A DNA stretch of 64,000 bases from Ochotona curzoniae (GCF_017591425.1 NW_024466459.1:3472001-3536000); one strand, 5' to 3'. Shown: positions 12,055 through 24,344, counted from the first letter of the stretch. Notes: generated by a model not told the origin, from the sequence alone. A program made the numbers and translations.

Positions 12055-13605
12055 AAACACTCCATTAACCACAGAGGCATATTTCAAAGCCATCAGAGGA
12101 AGGAACCAACAAGTGTTTCCACAATGCCTAAAAATAAATGTAGAAATGCAGGAATCATGAACAACAAAGACATTGCAACTGCCCAGAGGAGCACGACAAT
12201 GCTAAAATATCACAAGGTGAAGATGAAGAGATTGATGAAATGCAAAAGTCAAAAGAAAGCTCATAACGTTTCTGAAAAACACAGAGAAGCACATCCACAT
12301 AGACGAAGCGCAAAAAACTAGTAGACATGATCAGAAAAGGCCTTAACCAAGACACATTATGTTAAGTCTTTCGAAACAAAATGGAAAGAAAAGGTCCTAC
12401 AATGTACATGAGAGAAATGTCAGATTTTCTTCAAAAGATCTGCAATAAGATTGAAATCAGAAACCCTGCAGGCTAGGAGAGAGCAGACATAGTCCAAGTA
12501 CTCAGCTCAGAATACCGTGACCAGCAAATGTCGCTTTTGCAGATGAAGGTGAAATAAAGACCTGCAAAACAAAAATTGAAATAGTTTGTCACTCCTTGTC
12601 CAGTCTCGCAAATGATTAAGGATGTGCTACACGTGGAAACAGATAAAGACAGCATCGTGAAAGAATACAAAGGCCGAAAGTTTCCTAGTATAAGGAAAAT
12701 TCAAAACAGCAGGAATCTTTATGGGAAATGGCAGGACCGATCTGTTAATTATTAGTAAGACTCTTGAATGTAAATGGCCTAAATTATCCAATTAAAAGAT
12801 TCGGACTGGCTGAATGGATGAAAGAGTAAGACCCATCTATTTTGTAACTGTGAGAAACAGAAGTCACCAACAAATACACATACAGAAAGTGAATAGTTCC
12901 TTGCTAACGAAAAACAAAGAGGAATAGCCATCCTATTATCAGACAAAAATGGACTTTAAAAGAATAAATTATTAAAATGGATTAACAGTGTTTTTATATA
13001 CTAATCAAAGGCTCAATTCAACAGGAAGATATGAGTATAGTAAAGATAGATGCACCCAATTTAGGGTTCTTAACTATTTAAAAGAGATGGTAAGGTATCT
13101 AGAGGGAGACTGTTGACCAAATGAACCTAATCGATACCTTCAGAGCATTCAGACAGCTACAGAATACACATTCTTTGCATCAGTGCATGCAACTTTCTCT
13201 GAGATGGAGCCTGTGCTAGGCAATAAAGCAAGCCTCAACAAATTCGAAAAGACTGAAATGATGTCACATATCTTAACACAATGGAATGAAGCTAGAAATT
13301 AACAACACAAGACACTCGAGAAAATATGCAAACATATGGAGACTGAACGCATGCTCCTGAGTGAACACTAGGTCATAGACGTCAAAATAGGAAGTAACAA
13401 AATTCCTAGAAAGAAATGAAATGAGAACATAATATGTAACAGCCTCTGCTATACGGCAGTGTTGAGAGGAAACTCTGTAACAAGCAGTGCCTACTTCAAG
13501 AAACTGGACCGTGATTTCACTGATGAAGTCTACCAAAGTTTTAAGGAAAAGCTAATTCCAATTCTTCTCAGACTATTCAGAACAGTTGTATTGGAAAAAA
13601 TCATC
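12055..13605 (+). mobile_element. Decayed L1
   Basis: A plus-strand L1. AGAATACCGTGACCAGCAAA, GGTGAAATAAAGACCTGCAA and CACATTCTTTGCATCAGTGC occur in the order expected of an old mammalian L1 running into ORF2. The frame near 13500-13610 translates to FTDEVYQSFKEKLIPILLRL, a good match to the L1 ORF2 segment before the reverse transcriptase core. A CSINE follows at 13612. Frameshifts and stops break both ORFs. Confidence 0.8.
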
Positions 13606-13611
13606 CTAGCT

Positions 13612-13800
13612 TCCTTCTTTGTGGGAGACCCAGATGAGCTCCAGACGCTGGCTCCTGGCTTCAGCCTGGCACAGCCTTTGCCATTGCAGCCACTTAGGGA
13701 ATGAACAAACAGATGGAAAGTCTGTCTGTCTCTCCCTCCCTCTCTATGTACCTCTGCTTTTCAAATAAATACAGTGAATCTTGAAAAACATTTTTTAAAA
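13612..13800 (+). mobile_element. 5'-truncated CSINE
   Basis: Only the 3' half is present: GGGAGACCCAGATGAGCTCC, CCACTTAGGGAATGAACAAA, a pyrimidine-rich stretch, and TTTTCAAATAAATACAGTGA. The tRNA-like 5' region with its A and B boxes is missing. Confidence 0.8.
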
Positions 13801-13989
13801 GATTATTCTCCTAAAATAATGAAAAACAAACTGCATTCTTTAGCCACAATTTTATCAGTAGTAATTAAACAAAACCAACCATTTAACTGTGTCCTAGCTT
13901 GAAAAGTGTTCTTATACCCCAATTATTTCTTCCATTTTACACTGGTTAATCTTAAAAGTATGCATATTTGTACTATCTGATGTTTCAGA

Positions 13990-14735
13990 ACATGCATATG
14001 TGTTTACCCAGTTAGGGGTAAAATATGTCTTCTCAAACTTTTAACATTTCTTTTTGATGAAAACATCTAGAATTCTTACAGTCTTTTTTGCATTTTCATA
14101 AATGTGTGGCATATTAACATATATGATCATGCTACAGTACAGTAGAACCTTATAGCTTCCTACTACTGCTAACCATAATATCTGTTAATATTTATACCAG
14201 TCTCCCTCTGCCCCTTGCCTTTCCCTGCGTTTGATAACCCGGGTTAAACTTTTAACTTCCGTGAGATTACCGAACCCGCAGTGAGATCATCCGGAACTGT
14301 CTTTCTGTGTTTGGCTTACTTCATTTGAGATGGTTGCTGCAAGATAACTAGATTTCATCCTTTTTCATACTGAACATATGTAACACACTTTGTTTATCCA
14401 CTCATTAGTGAATAGTGTTGTAGTAAGCATAGGAGTGGACAGATATGTCTCTAGTGGACTAATTTCATTTCCCTTGTATATATGCCGAGGACTGGGGTGC
14501 TGGATCCTATGGTAATCCAGTTGCTGGTGTTTTGAAGAACCTCACTACTATTTTTCACAGTGGCTTTATTACTGCAGATTCCCACCAGCAGCATGTGAAA
14601 GTTCTCCACATGCTTACCAACACTTGTTATTTTTTGTCTCTTTGGTAATAGCCAATTTAACTGGAGTAAGGTGGTTTATTATTCTGCTTTTAGTTTGCAT
14701 TTCTCTAATGATTGATGATACTGATTTTTTTTCAT
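13990..14735 (-). mobile_element. L1 3' end
   Basis: The plus strand is the antisense of the end of ORF2 and the 3' UTR of an old L1. Recognisable phrases are GGTTGCTGCAAGATAACTAG, TTCCCACCAGCAGCATGTGA and CTCTAATGATTGATGATACT. It ends about 320 bp before the CEP112 exon. Confidence 0.8.
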
Positions 14736-15051
14736 ATAAAAGGAGAGATCAATGAAAGTACAATGACAAAAAAAGACAAAAGAGCGGGTTTATTTTAGGA
14801 ACATAATGTTGCTCAAGATTTACAAAAGCAAGAATTAGTCCATGTACATAGATATTAGAAAGAATTAAAACTAAAGCCACGTTGTTTAAGAATACAATTA
14901 ATTAAGCAAATGTCCTGGGTGGGATTGAGAATGCAGAAGGAGGGAAGGGGGAGGGAGCCAGAGGAACTTTGTGTTGCTGCACTGCATTGATTGGCCTTCC
15001 TCGAGTGTCCTATTCATATCCACTGTCCACTCTTCCATTTTTGAAAACAAG

Positions 15052-15282
15052 GTTATTGCTGACATGGAAGCCCAAGTTCACAAGCTGAGAGAGGAGCTGA
15101 TTAGTGTGAACTCACAGCGAAAGCAGCAGCTGGTGGAGCTTGGTCTTCTTCGGGAAGAAGAGAAGCAAAGGACAGCAAGGGACCATGAGCTGGCTATCAG
15201 CAAAATGAAGGCTGAGTCAGAGAAGATGAAGCTGGAGCTGAAGAAGACGCACGCCGCCGAGACAGAGATGACACTGGAAAAG
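15052..15282 (+). CDS. CEP112: CEP112 internal exon (coiled coil)
   Basis: This 231-bp exon encodes 77 residues starting VIADMEAQVHKLREEL and ending AAETEMTLEK. I recognise it as CEP112 (also CCDC46), a centrosomal protein that is mostly coiled coil. The exon appears to lie in the C-terminal part of a protein of about 955 residues; that position is from memory. What the sequence shows: a TC-rich stretch and AAAACAAG acceptor ending at 15051, an AAAAG/GTAAGC donor at 15283, and phase 0 on both sides. The peptide is charged, rich in E, K, L and R, with heptad-like spacing and no cysteine or proline, as expected of a coiled coil. The frame also stays open back to an ATG at 14971, but the residues before V28 of that frame are intronic and not coiled-coil-like, so that ATG is not taken as a start. 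No neighbouring exon was recognised apart from a possible micro-exon at 15739. Confidence 0.9.
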
Positions 15283-15738
15283 GTAAGCCATCCTGGGGGA
15301 TTTATTCACATAAAACATATGTATTGAACTCATATCTATGATCCACCCATACCATCCTCATATTTAATCTCTCAAAGATTATCCAAAGAATTACTCTTCA
15401 AGTTCACTAATTCTTTAATTAAGCAATTTAAGTGTCTTCCTCTGTTCTAAATTCCACTCTGAGTTAGTTAGTTTAGGAAGTTTCCCAGCTTTTCCTTTGA
15501 TTTTTGTGAAAGAGTTTATATGACACTATTCCATTCCATAGGAACTAAACACACATTGTGGCAAAGCAAAAATATAATATTATCCAGTATTATGTTGTCC
15601 AGGAGTGCTTGGACTATTATGCTACTTTTTTCCAGGTTAAGACTAAGTTTCTTGTATTTTCTAGATTTACTAAAAATCATTTCTAGATGTGATAGTTTTT
15701 AATAACGGTGTAACATAAATGATGATATATTTTTCCAG
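15283..15738 (+). other. Short intron with repeat-free sequence
   Basis: 456 bp between the CEP112 donor and the candidate micro-exon. It is AT-rich with no recognised repeat. A TAACAT sequence about 25 bases before the TTTTTCCAG at 15738 could serve as branch point. Confidence 0.45.
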
Positions 15739-15756
15739 GTTGATAATTCGGCAGAG
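15739..15756 (+). other. Candidate 18-bp micro-exon of CEP112
   Basis: GTTGATAATTCGGCAGAG is preceded by ATTTTTCCAG and followed by GTAAGC, giving both splice signals around 18 bases. Inserted after the exon at 15052-15282 (phase 0) it would add VDNSAE and keep the frame. The CEP112 protein I remember continues from TLEK directly into ANSKL, so this would be an alternative or lineage-specific micro-exon, or chance. Confidence 0.3.
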
Positions 15757-16129
15757 GTAAGCAAAATATCTTTGGAATTATATGTTACTTATGTAAAATC
15801 CAATATAATATTTAGATATTTTGACTTGTATTCAAAGCACCATGTGAAATACTCTTAGGTATTTTAAGAAGTTATAAATGTTTTAATCAGGCACTAACTG
15901 TGAAGTGCTCTTAATCACAATAGCTGTAACTTTTCCCTTAATTTCCTTAAGGCCAGTCTGTATTTAGGGGGATAAGAAACTTGAAAAGGATATTTTAAGA
16001 ATCCTCTGAATCCTTTCAATTTTCCCACCTCTTCTTCACATTTAAATAATGCTTAACTTCAAACAATATAAAACATTATACCATTTGTTTATGAAGCACC
16101 TTAATTCATCTGAAAAATCACATTTCAAC

Positions 16130-16715
16130 AGACTGTCCTTTATGATCATGTGTTGTGGTGAAGATCGTTTTTGGTCAGATCTGTTATGAGTTCTGTGCCC
16201 TTTCTGTGTTCTGTTTCTCAATTCTTTGTCCTAATCGGGAAGTTTTCATTTATTATTTCAGTGACTACATTTTTTAAATCCAGCTTCTCTTTCTGTACCT
16301 TCTGGAACTCCCATAACTCTTATATTTGGCCTTTTAACAGTGTCCCTTAATTCTTAAATAATTTTCTTAGTTGACTCAGTGTCTCCTTCAGCTTTTTGAT
16401 TGTTTCCCCATTGTGACAAGAACTGTCTTCCCATTCTGAGATTCTTTCTTCTGCCATTTCTTCATGCCATTATTGAGACCTTCCATTATATTTTTAATTT
16501 GCTCTGTTGTGTCCCTTATTTCCAACAATCCGGCTTAATTTTGTTTCAGTGTTGCTATTTCCTGTGTGAGATATTCCTTAAATTCCTTGAACTCCTGTAT
16601 GTGCTTCTTGTTGGTAAGAAGCTTTATAATGAGTTTTCTGAAATCCGTATCTCCCATTTCCTCATGAGTCAGTCATTTTCTAAATATTTATGGTAGATTT
16701 CCTACATCCAAGAAG
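16130..16715 (-). mobile_element. Old L1, 5'/ORF1-side fragment
   Basis: The plus strand carries CTTCTGGAACTCCCATAACT, GATTCTTTCTTCTGCCATTT and CTTAAATTCCTTGAACTCCT. These phrases, in this order, are familiar as the antisense of the upstream half of old mammalian L1s. Confidence 0.7.
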
Positions 16716-18094
16716 TCTTCATCCTGTGCACTATGAGAAGATAAAAAAGGAAGAAGGGTGATGAACATGAAATCAAACAGATCATGAAATGATAGGGATT
16801 GCAGCACACACACAGGGAAGGCAGAGGGGGAATGGAGAAAACCATAATGCTGGTTGAGTGGGATTTGAGGAAAATTACTTTATGCTATAGCAATTAACTG
16901 GAAGAAATGTCATTTGAACCACATAGAATAGGCAGTTTGCCAAGTAGATATAGGGGTTGATCTTCCAGGTCAAAGACATAACAAAAAACTAATTGTGTAT
17001 ATAAATGTACATACACAAATCAAAGAAAATAGTGATTAAACTTAAAGATTGGCTTACTGGGTCATTGAAAGTCTCCAAAGTGGAAAAAAAAATGGAATTA
17101 CTGGGTGAATAGTGAAAAACTACCAAAAGGTTTTGAGAATTAAAGTGCTAGAATTCAAGCAATCATTAGGTAAAACATCCTCTCAGAGTTACCAAGGACA
17201 AGAGCCATGGAAGTTGATGACACTGAAAGAGTCTAAGCAAGAGGGGCTTCGTGCATGCACCCAAGGTAATGAGGAGTAGTGGGAGTGTCAGTGGCAACAG
17301 GATAAGGAAGCAAGCTTGAGAATCAGTGCAGAGATGGTCTTGAGTGGCCTTGCTCGGTGCAGACTCACCTTGTAATCATGTGAGAACAAAAGAAGATGAA
17401 TCCAGTCAAGAGTAGATGGCGTTTGAAGTGTCACACTACACTAACTGTACTGTTGAAGCTGAATTGAAACTTATGCAAGAATCTTTATGGAGAACCTAAG
17501 TTGGGACTGGAGGAAAACAGCTGTTGGAGGTATCTGCTAGCTTGGGCCTTGCGAGTCAGCAAAACTGTTAAGGAGAGGAAAAAAGGGAGGGAGGAAAATG
17601 GAAGGTAGAACTTAGGGAGCAGCTGTGTTTGAGAGATTGGGGAGGAAACAGTCAAAGATCATCAAGGAAAAGAGAAATATGAGAAAACACATGCTCATGG
17701 AAATAGAGATAAGACTGTTTAGGAAAGAGATCTTTCAAGAATGTGCCTGGAAATCAGGAAGGATGAGGGTTAGAGAAAGGACACTGGGTTGGGAACTGAG
17801 GAGTGACAGATGATCTCGGCTAGAGCACTGAACATGGTAGTGTGTACAGAGATGCAGTTGCAGAGACAAATGAGGAAGGGGAGACGAGCTAGTACTGCTG
17901 TGATAGAAAGCTCTGATGTTAAAAGGAAAATGTAGTTCCAAAGATCAGCAGGGATTCAAGAGAATAAACTTCTGGGTTGAACACGTATCATTTTGAAGTA
18001 CTTGTGAAGAATAGTAGATAATAGATGCAGGCCATCTGAGAGATGTGAAAGAAATCTTTAGCACAGCCCTCCTAAGCCTGTGGACACAGGGATC
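16716..18094. other. Unrecognised, possibly ancient repeat
   Basis: Purine-rich sequence (for example 17570-17800) with no exon-like frame. The style suggests an eroded interspersed repeat, but I cannot name the family. Confidence 0.35.
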
Positions 18095-18430
18095 CAGGTG
18101 CTTGATGAGAGCTCACACCCTCTCCTGCCCCCGCATCTTCTATGCTTGCCGCCCTCTGCCCAGAGTGTCCTTCCATGTGAGTTTCTTATGGCCCAACTCC
18201 TTATTCTGCACGCTGTGTTGTGTCCTTCCCTGACTTCTTTATCTAAAATCTGACCCACCTGTCAAACTTTACTTTGTCCTGTTGTCTTTAGGGTTCATGT
18301 CATCTTTGAAATCACCATTTTATTTTACATTGGTTTTCTACTTGTTCCCAAGCACTAAGAAAACACTGTCACTCCTAATGCCAAGGAACTGGCATGGAGC
18401 AGGTGCCCACTTGATATGTATTAAGTGAAG
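18095..18430 (+). mobile_element. L2 3' end
   Basis: The order CACCCTCTCCTGCCCC, CTCTGCCCAGAGTGTCCTTC, CTTCCCTGACTTCTTTATCT, then CATGGAGCAGGTGCCCACTT and ATGTATTAAGTG follows the 3' end of the ancient L2 LINE. It is diverged throughout, as expected for its age. Confidence 0.7.
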
Positions 18431-20276
18431 CAGTGATAGGAAGCATGATTTTTGCTGGGAATGGAAGGAAGAAAGGAGATTGGTGAGGATATGAAGTGCT
18501 CTGGTGAGACTTGAGTCTTTCCAGTCAACGTCTGTATTCTTAACAGAACCACAGTCATCTGCTGAAGTGGGCAGCTTCAAAAGTGAAGCAACCAGGCTGC
18601 AGGCTGGATAAGTGGGTGGAAGCTGCTGAGTGGTGGATCTGATGCAGGAGTTAGCTTTGGTAGAATTAGAGCTCTGCACATAGAGGAAGTACAGGCAGTG
18701 GGAATCTGCAAGAATGGAATGTTCTTGCAGTGCATTGAGAACACAGGTGATATAAGAAGATAGAAATGAGGCTTGAGCATGGTGATTTTAGCTGAAATAT
18801 ATGAAGGCGTTTAAGGTGTTGGCCGGCATAAAAGGACTTGGGGCACAGGGAGAGAGTCTGAGGAAAGAACAGGGAACAGGAGCAGATGTATGTGCAGCAC
18901 AATGAGTTTGGGTTTTGCTGAGTTGATGAAAATCACTAGCCCCAGAACCCGTAGGGGCTGGGCTTTTGATATGGAGAGTAATTTGTCTTTCTGATTGATA
19001 CGTGTTTTTACTTCACTTGTAAAAGGAGTCTTGAGTTTTTACTTGCAGCATAGATCTGGACTGAGTTGAAAAGAGTTCTTTGTGGAATAATTCATTGCTG
19101 AAGCTCCAGGCTCATGCATTGGTATATTTGCACAAGCTAAGTCATCATTAAATCTTAAATGGGCAACCTAAAAAAAGATAATAAACTAGAAATCCACTAT
19201 CGCTCCTCTGGGCTAAATAGTTATTGATTTATCTAAATTTGATTTCCACTCATAAATACTTTAGGTAGAATAAGCTGTATCTTTTTATATAAACATTCAT
19301 TATGTTACTGTAGTGTTATAGTTTCTTCTTTATTACTTTATGAGTTAAATCATAAAGCCTTTTACAGATATATTTTTAGTTTGTCTATTCAACATGATTT
19401 TTCTCTAAAAATTGAGTTAATAACAAAAAACTAATATTACATTCAGCTACTAGTTGTGTCATTATGTTAATTGTTCAAATTATGGTCTTTGTATCTTATA
19501 AAAACTTTTAATATTTTATCGTGTCTAAATAAACCTGAAAGTTAGAATATTAGCTGTCCATCCAAATTTTAGTCAGAATTGAAGGATTTAGGAATTAATA
19601 TCTATCATTGAGTATTAAATTAGGGTTCCAAGGGAAGAGGACATTCCCTGTGGGTCTGGGTTGTTTCAGTAGCACTCACAAGGTTAAGATCATCTAAGAA
19701 TTCCCAAGCCCAGATCCTACCTGAGTTTCTGTCAACAGCAATTTAGACCTAGATGATATCTTCAATGGCTTTGAGTTAAGAGAAATATGAAATACCTCCA
19801 CCAGGTCAGAAAACTTGAAATAGAGAATCCAAGAGAGTAAATGATTGACATTTGCAAAGTGAAAGCTTCTTTTCTATCCTTTAAAAAATCTCTTCAAACT
19901 GAATTGAAACAAAGTCCATAAAATATGAACCTTTGAAAAATTAAAGAACATTACTAAGAGAAGATACTGGATAAAATGTTGAAGATTAAAGCTTCAGTAT
20001 TGAAATTGTGAGATTCTTTCAGAAACCTGTTGCTGTTTTCAAAATAACCTTTCTTGAAATAGAGGCTAGCTCAGAAAATATGGGAAATAAAAGAGAATAT
20101 CTATATCTGCACAGCTGACCAAAGTCATGCTAAAAAAAGTTCTCTCTCTTGTACTTTTAAAAGGTACACTAAGAATATTCCAACGCCATCTGTACTTTCC
20201 TGAGACTACAGTTTTCATTGTTTTTTGATATCCCATTTTATGAACGTAGCATAATGTGTTTTTCCTTTATTTTGGA
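18431..20276. other. Unrecognised intronic sequence
   Basis: The first 500 bp are relatively GC-rich and may be an old repeat. The rest is AT-rich with no recognisable element or exon. Confidence 0.4.
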
Positions 20277-20317
20277 ACACACACACACACACATATATAT
20301 ATGTATATATATATATG
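20277..20317. repeat. (CA)n(TA)n compound microsatellite
   Basis: About eight CA units run directly into an AT/TA tract (ATATATATATGTATATATATAT). Confidence 0.95.
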
Positions 20318-22422
20318 AATTGTTTAATCCACATTAAATATTTAACGTGTTTATTCATAAATTTTGTCAACATTTCTACTTTTTCTGCATTTCTAATGAA
20401 ACTATCAAGTCAAATTGTATTTCCAAAAGCACAATAGAATAAAAACAGGTATTATGCCACCAGTCTAGTAATATAAATATTCCCCTTAATTTTTGATACT
20501 TTTTGTTTCCAGCTGCATTTTTGAGAGTGAAAATTGTTCACTTACAAAATAGTTATTTGTTACTCATATTTGAATTCCAGTTTCTCCTCCTTGGGCCCTG
20601 ATGTTTTTCTCATAATTTACATAAGCTCCTTTTATATTTTGATTGATAAAATCCTTGTCACTACTGTGGCAAATATTTTCTGTATTTGCCTTTTAATTTC
20701 ATTGGATGTTATGATAAACAGATATTATGTGTGTAGTCAGGCTAATCTGTCCATTGTTTCCTTTGGGAAATCTTTACTATAAATAGTTGTTTTAAGCTTT
20801 ATGTTCTGGTATTGAAAAATACACCAACAATCAAATGTTTTTCACAATATAGTCAACCAAGTAAAAAGTTCTTATGAATTTGACATGGCATTTACCAACC
20901 TGGGTTCCTGGTCTATAATTTTAAGCGGTGTCTGAAGGATTATCTTGGAGTTCTTCCAGCCGGGAGTCATTAAAGGGCTTTGGGCAACAATTCAGCATCT
21001 TTTTCAAATTTAAGAAAAGCTCCATATGGTATAATTATTCAAAGCTAAGGTCATAGAAACTACTTAAACCTTTGAAAATTATAATTAAAGGATTAATATT
21101 AACTTACGAAGACTGTCATTTTGGCTTAGAATGGATTCCTAATCTCAATTCTGTTTTCTACTTTGATGTTTTCCCTTTTTCTTCTGCAAAAGAATATGGA
21201 TTTATAGCTTTAAGTTTTAAATTAAACATTAAGGTTTGTAAAATTGGTTGATGAACAAGAGCCAGTGTAATTTTAATTACAACCACAAGTGTTGATGAAC
21301 TTCATGTTGACGTTTTCCTCTGGGTGTGTAAGCCATAGCCTGACGTAATGGACTGCAATGGCACTTTTGAGCATAAGAATAAATTTACAAAAGAGTTACA
21401 GAAATGCCAATTTGGAAAATGCAGGATGTGTACATAATTTGAATGCGATGGATTAGTGGTCAAGTCTATTAAAGTTTAGAATTTTAGTGTGTCTTTAACC
21501 TCTATTATAAATTTTAGGATTATGAAAGGGGTTTTGTCTTGTCTTTTACAATAGTTCAGAGTTTTGCTGTCCTTTTGACAATATATACAAATCAAAATAA
21601 ATAAGCCATGTTAGTAAAGTCAGTTACTGCCTCTCTCTAGAGCAAGAGGAGGTACATGTTCCCTCTGCCTGCCTTCTGTACATCAGCTCCAAGTATCCGC
21701 TTCTGAGTGAGGTGCCTGTTTCACAGGGAAGCTGCAGAAGTGAGCAAGGGGTCTGTCATCATCCATTCTTGGATACTGATAGAGGTCTACTGGCCTTGCT
21801 TGAGTGACGCTGCCAAGCCCAGTGCCAACGTGGAGTCCCAGATAGACTCACAAGACCTGCTTCCACAGCTTCCCACAGGGGTTTTGGCCCTTTCTTCCTC
21901 TATCTGCTGAGTGTTAAAGAGAGCTCTTACTTTCTACCAATTTGGGAGAGCAAGTCAGTAGCCTAAATTGAAAAGTCCAGTTTTCCTAAACTGGAAAACT
22001 ATATTTGACTTAGAGAAAATTAACAGATAGTACATTTTGTGTTATGATTATTTGAAAGTGAAATCTAGAATTATGAATGAATTTTTTTAAGTGGGAATTT
22101 AAAATTTGCAGGACATATGCTCCCATTTTCTGCAGCTTAATTTTTTAACATTCTAATAGAACCGTTATAATAAAAGATCTACCACTCAAAAGTTCCTAAT
22201 TTTATTTATGATGACGCTTTTAACTAGAAAAAAACACTTGCTACCTAGAGTAAATAAAATCTGTCAGTAGTGCAGCAAGATACAGTGATTTGATTTAAGA
22301 AGTTAATAACATCAGAAGGGCTTGTCTGCCTTCTTAAGAGGCTGCCATATATCCACACTGATGAAGTTGGGAGCAAGTGCTGTGAGCAGGAATGTGTAAC
22401 CCTAGGTTCTCATGAGTGGCTC
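20318..22422. other. Unrecognised intronic sequence
   Basis: Mostly AT-rich. A GC-richer patch at 21640-21910 holds a 67-codon frame without convincing splice sites. No repeat family was identified. Confidence 0.45.
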
Positions 22423-22447
22423 TGTGTGTGTGTGTGTGTGTGTGTGT
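22423..22447. repeat. (TG)n microsatellite
   Basis: About twelve TG units between GTGGCTC and TTCAAGC. Confidence 0.95.
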
Positions 22448-23019
22448 TCAAGCTTGTGCTGATAATTACTTGAACGTTTTGATCTTTTCGGCTTCGTGGT
22501 CAAACCTTTAGGAATCTATGGATATTGCGTATTTTTTTACAACACTGAAAAAAGTCAAGTGGAAGAAACGTTAGCATCCTTAATAATGGTGAAATGATTG
22601 TAAATGGGAACCAAAACAATAATTTACAGCAGTATTTTGATGTCTCATCGTTAATAGGGCACTTAGCCCATTTGCTCAGGAACGTCTCGGCCTGTGTATG
22701 CTACCACAGTGTTTGGTGTGATTGAGGATGTCCCAGAAGTCCTGTGTCGCTGCAGCACCTGCCAGACCTGCTCAGATGTATGCTCTCCCTAACTGGGAGG
22801 GCATCTTTGAGAGTACACTTTTCTTATGCTTCCCATAACTTAATACTTAATGATACAGAGGTTACTGTACATATCTTATGTTGTAAGTATGCCTACTTAT
22901 AGAGTACAGTGTAACATTTCTGTATCTGAATACAATGTTTGTAGCTCAGATAAGGGTGCCCAATGTTTTCCCTTTGATTTTGTGATTGGAATTTTAGGTG
23001 GCATTTTTTTTATTTGCTC

Positions 23020-23035
23020 ATAAAATATATAATAG
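23020..23035. repeat. Left target-site duplication of U2 relic
   Basis: ATAAAATATATAATAG is repeated without mismatch at 23075-23090, on the other side of the U2-derived segment. Confidence 0.85.
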
Positions 23036-23074
23036 CTATCACTTCTTGGCCTAATGGCTAAGATCAAGTGTAGT
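23036..23074 (+). pseudogene. Truncated U2 snRNA retropseudogene
   Basis: ATCACTTCTTGGCC followed by GGCTAAGATCAAGTGTAGT corresponds to about the first 37 nucleotides of the spliceosomal U2 RNA, with four substitutions that I can count (for example TTTT changed to TAAT before GGCTAAG). The rest of U2 is absent and there is no poly(A) tail. Perfect 16-bp direct repeats flank it, so it looks like a reverse-transcribed 5' fragment inserted by the LINE machinery, a known class of snRNA pseudogene. It lacks the U2 promoter elements and body and is not a functional gene. Confidence 0.88.
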
Positions 23075-23090
23075 ATAAAATATATAATAG
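23075..23090. repeat. Right target-site duplication of U2 relic
   Basis: The second copy of ATAAAATATATAATAG. It is identical to the left copy. Confidence 0.85.
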
Positions 23091-23940
23091 TTAGTTGGGG
23101 CTTTAATCACCCTGACACACTGTAACACTAGGAACATATTCTTCCAATCTGACTCTGATTTTGGTACCTATTATGCAGACTCCCTCTTCATTCCAGTACC
23201 ACTCCGAACCTCTAATAATTACTCTTCTGGGTTCAGATTGAGTTCTCTACAAGTAAAGGAAAGCATGACACCTCTGTCCATCTGGGTCTGGTTCATTTCA
23301 CCTGCCACAGTGTGTTTCTGATTCCATCCATTTTGTTCCAGTGATGGATGTCATTCTTTCCTACAGCTGAACAATATTCCCCTGTCTTTATGTACTGTAT
23401 TTTTTTTTATCCAATCAGACACCTTGATTAACTCCTTGCCTTGGCTGTTGTGAATAGTGCTGAAGCCTACGAGATGAAGTACATATCTCTCTAATATAAT
23501 GATGTCACATCCTTTGAATATATATTGCCTTGAAACTAAAACAGCACAGTACTGTGATTAAAAACCAACTTAGAGCAATGGGACAGATAAAGAACCCCCA
23601 AATTAAAACACATACATATAGTCAACTGTTACTGGGATTGATGGATCAGCATACAGAGTTCTAGGTTTAGTTTTTTAGGGAATATTCATATAGATTTCCA
23701 TAGTGAATATACTAATTTACATGTGCATTTGACAGTGTCATAGCTCCCTCTTGTCCACCTTCTAGTCAGCATTTTCCACTATCTTTTCGATAATAGCCAT
23801 TCTAACACGAGTGAGGTCATATCATACCTCACTATGGTTTAGATCTGCATTTTGCTGATGGCTAATGATAGTGAAAATGTTTCATGTTTATTGATTATTC
23901 ATATTTATTTCTGAGACATTTCTGCTTCTTAACTGGATTA

Positions 23941-23981
23941 TTGCTTTCATTGAGCTTTCATTGCTTTCATTGCTTTCATTG
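23941..23981. repeat. TTGCTTTCA-type short tandem repeat
   Basis: Four to five copies of a 9-10 bp unit (TTGCTTTCAT with variation) inside the L1. Confidence 0.8.
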
Positions 23982-24070
23982 TGTCCCTGGTCTATTCTGA
24001 ATAGCAATCGTTGGCAAAACAAGAAGCTTGCAAATTTGTTTTAGTCTGTCAGGCATCTTTTCATTCTCTT

Positions 24071-24344
24071 TTTTGAAGGTTTATTAATTTTTATTGTAAA
24101 AGCAAATTATGGAGGGAAAGAAAGACAGAGAGATCTTCCAACGTGAAGCCAGGAGCCAGGAGCTTGTTCCAGGTCTCCCACATGAGTGCAGAGTCCAGGG
24201 CTTTTGGCCATCCTTTCCTGCTTTCTCAGCCCACAAACAGAGAGGTGGATGGGAAGTGGAGCAGCTGGGACATGAACCGGCGCCCATATGGAATCCAAGC
24301 AATTGATGGGGAGGATTAGCTAACTGAGCCATTGCTCCAAGCCT
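24071..24344 (-). mobile_element. CSINE with target-site duplication
   Basis: The minus-strand SINE is flanked by perfect 13-bp duplications TTTTCATTCTCTT at 24058-24070 and 24345-24357. The body includes GGCGCCCATATGGAATCC in inverse orientation and the AGAGATCTTCCA block. An internal deletion near 24140 (CGTGAAGCCAGG) removes part of the conserved GAGTGAATCA region. Confidence 0.9.

Noticed and set aside
14971..15051. Upstream ATG extending the CEP112 frame by 27 codons
   Set aside because: The residues are not coiled-coil-like, the sequence just before 15052 looks like a splice acceptor, and the recognised protein likeness begins at VIADMEAQ.
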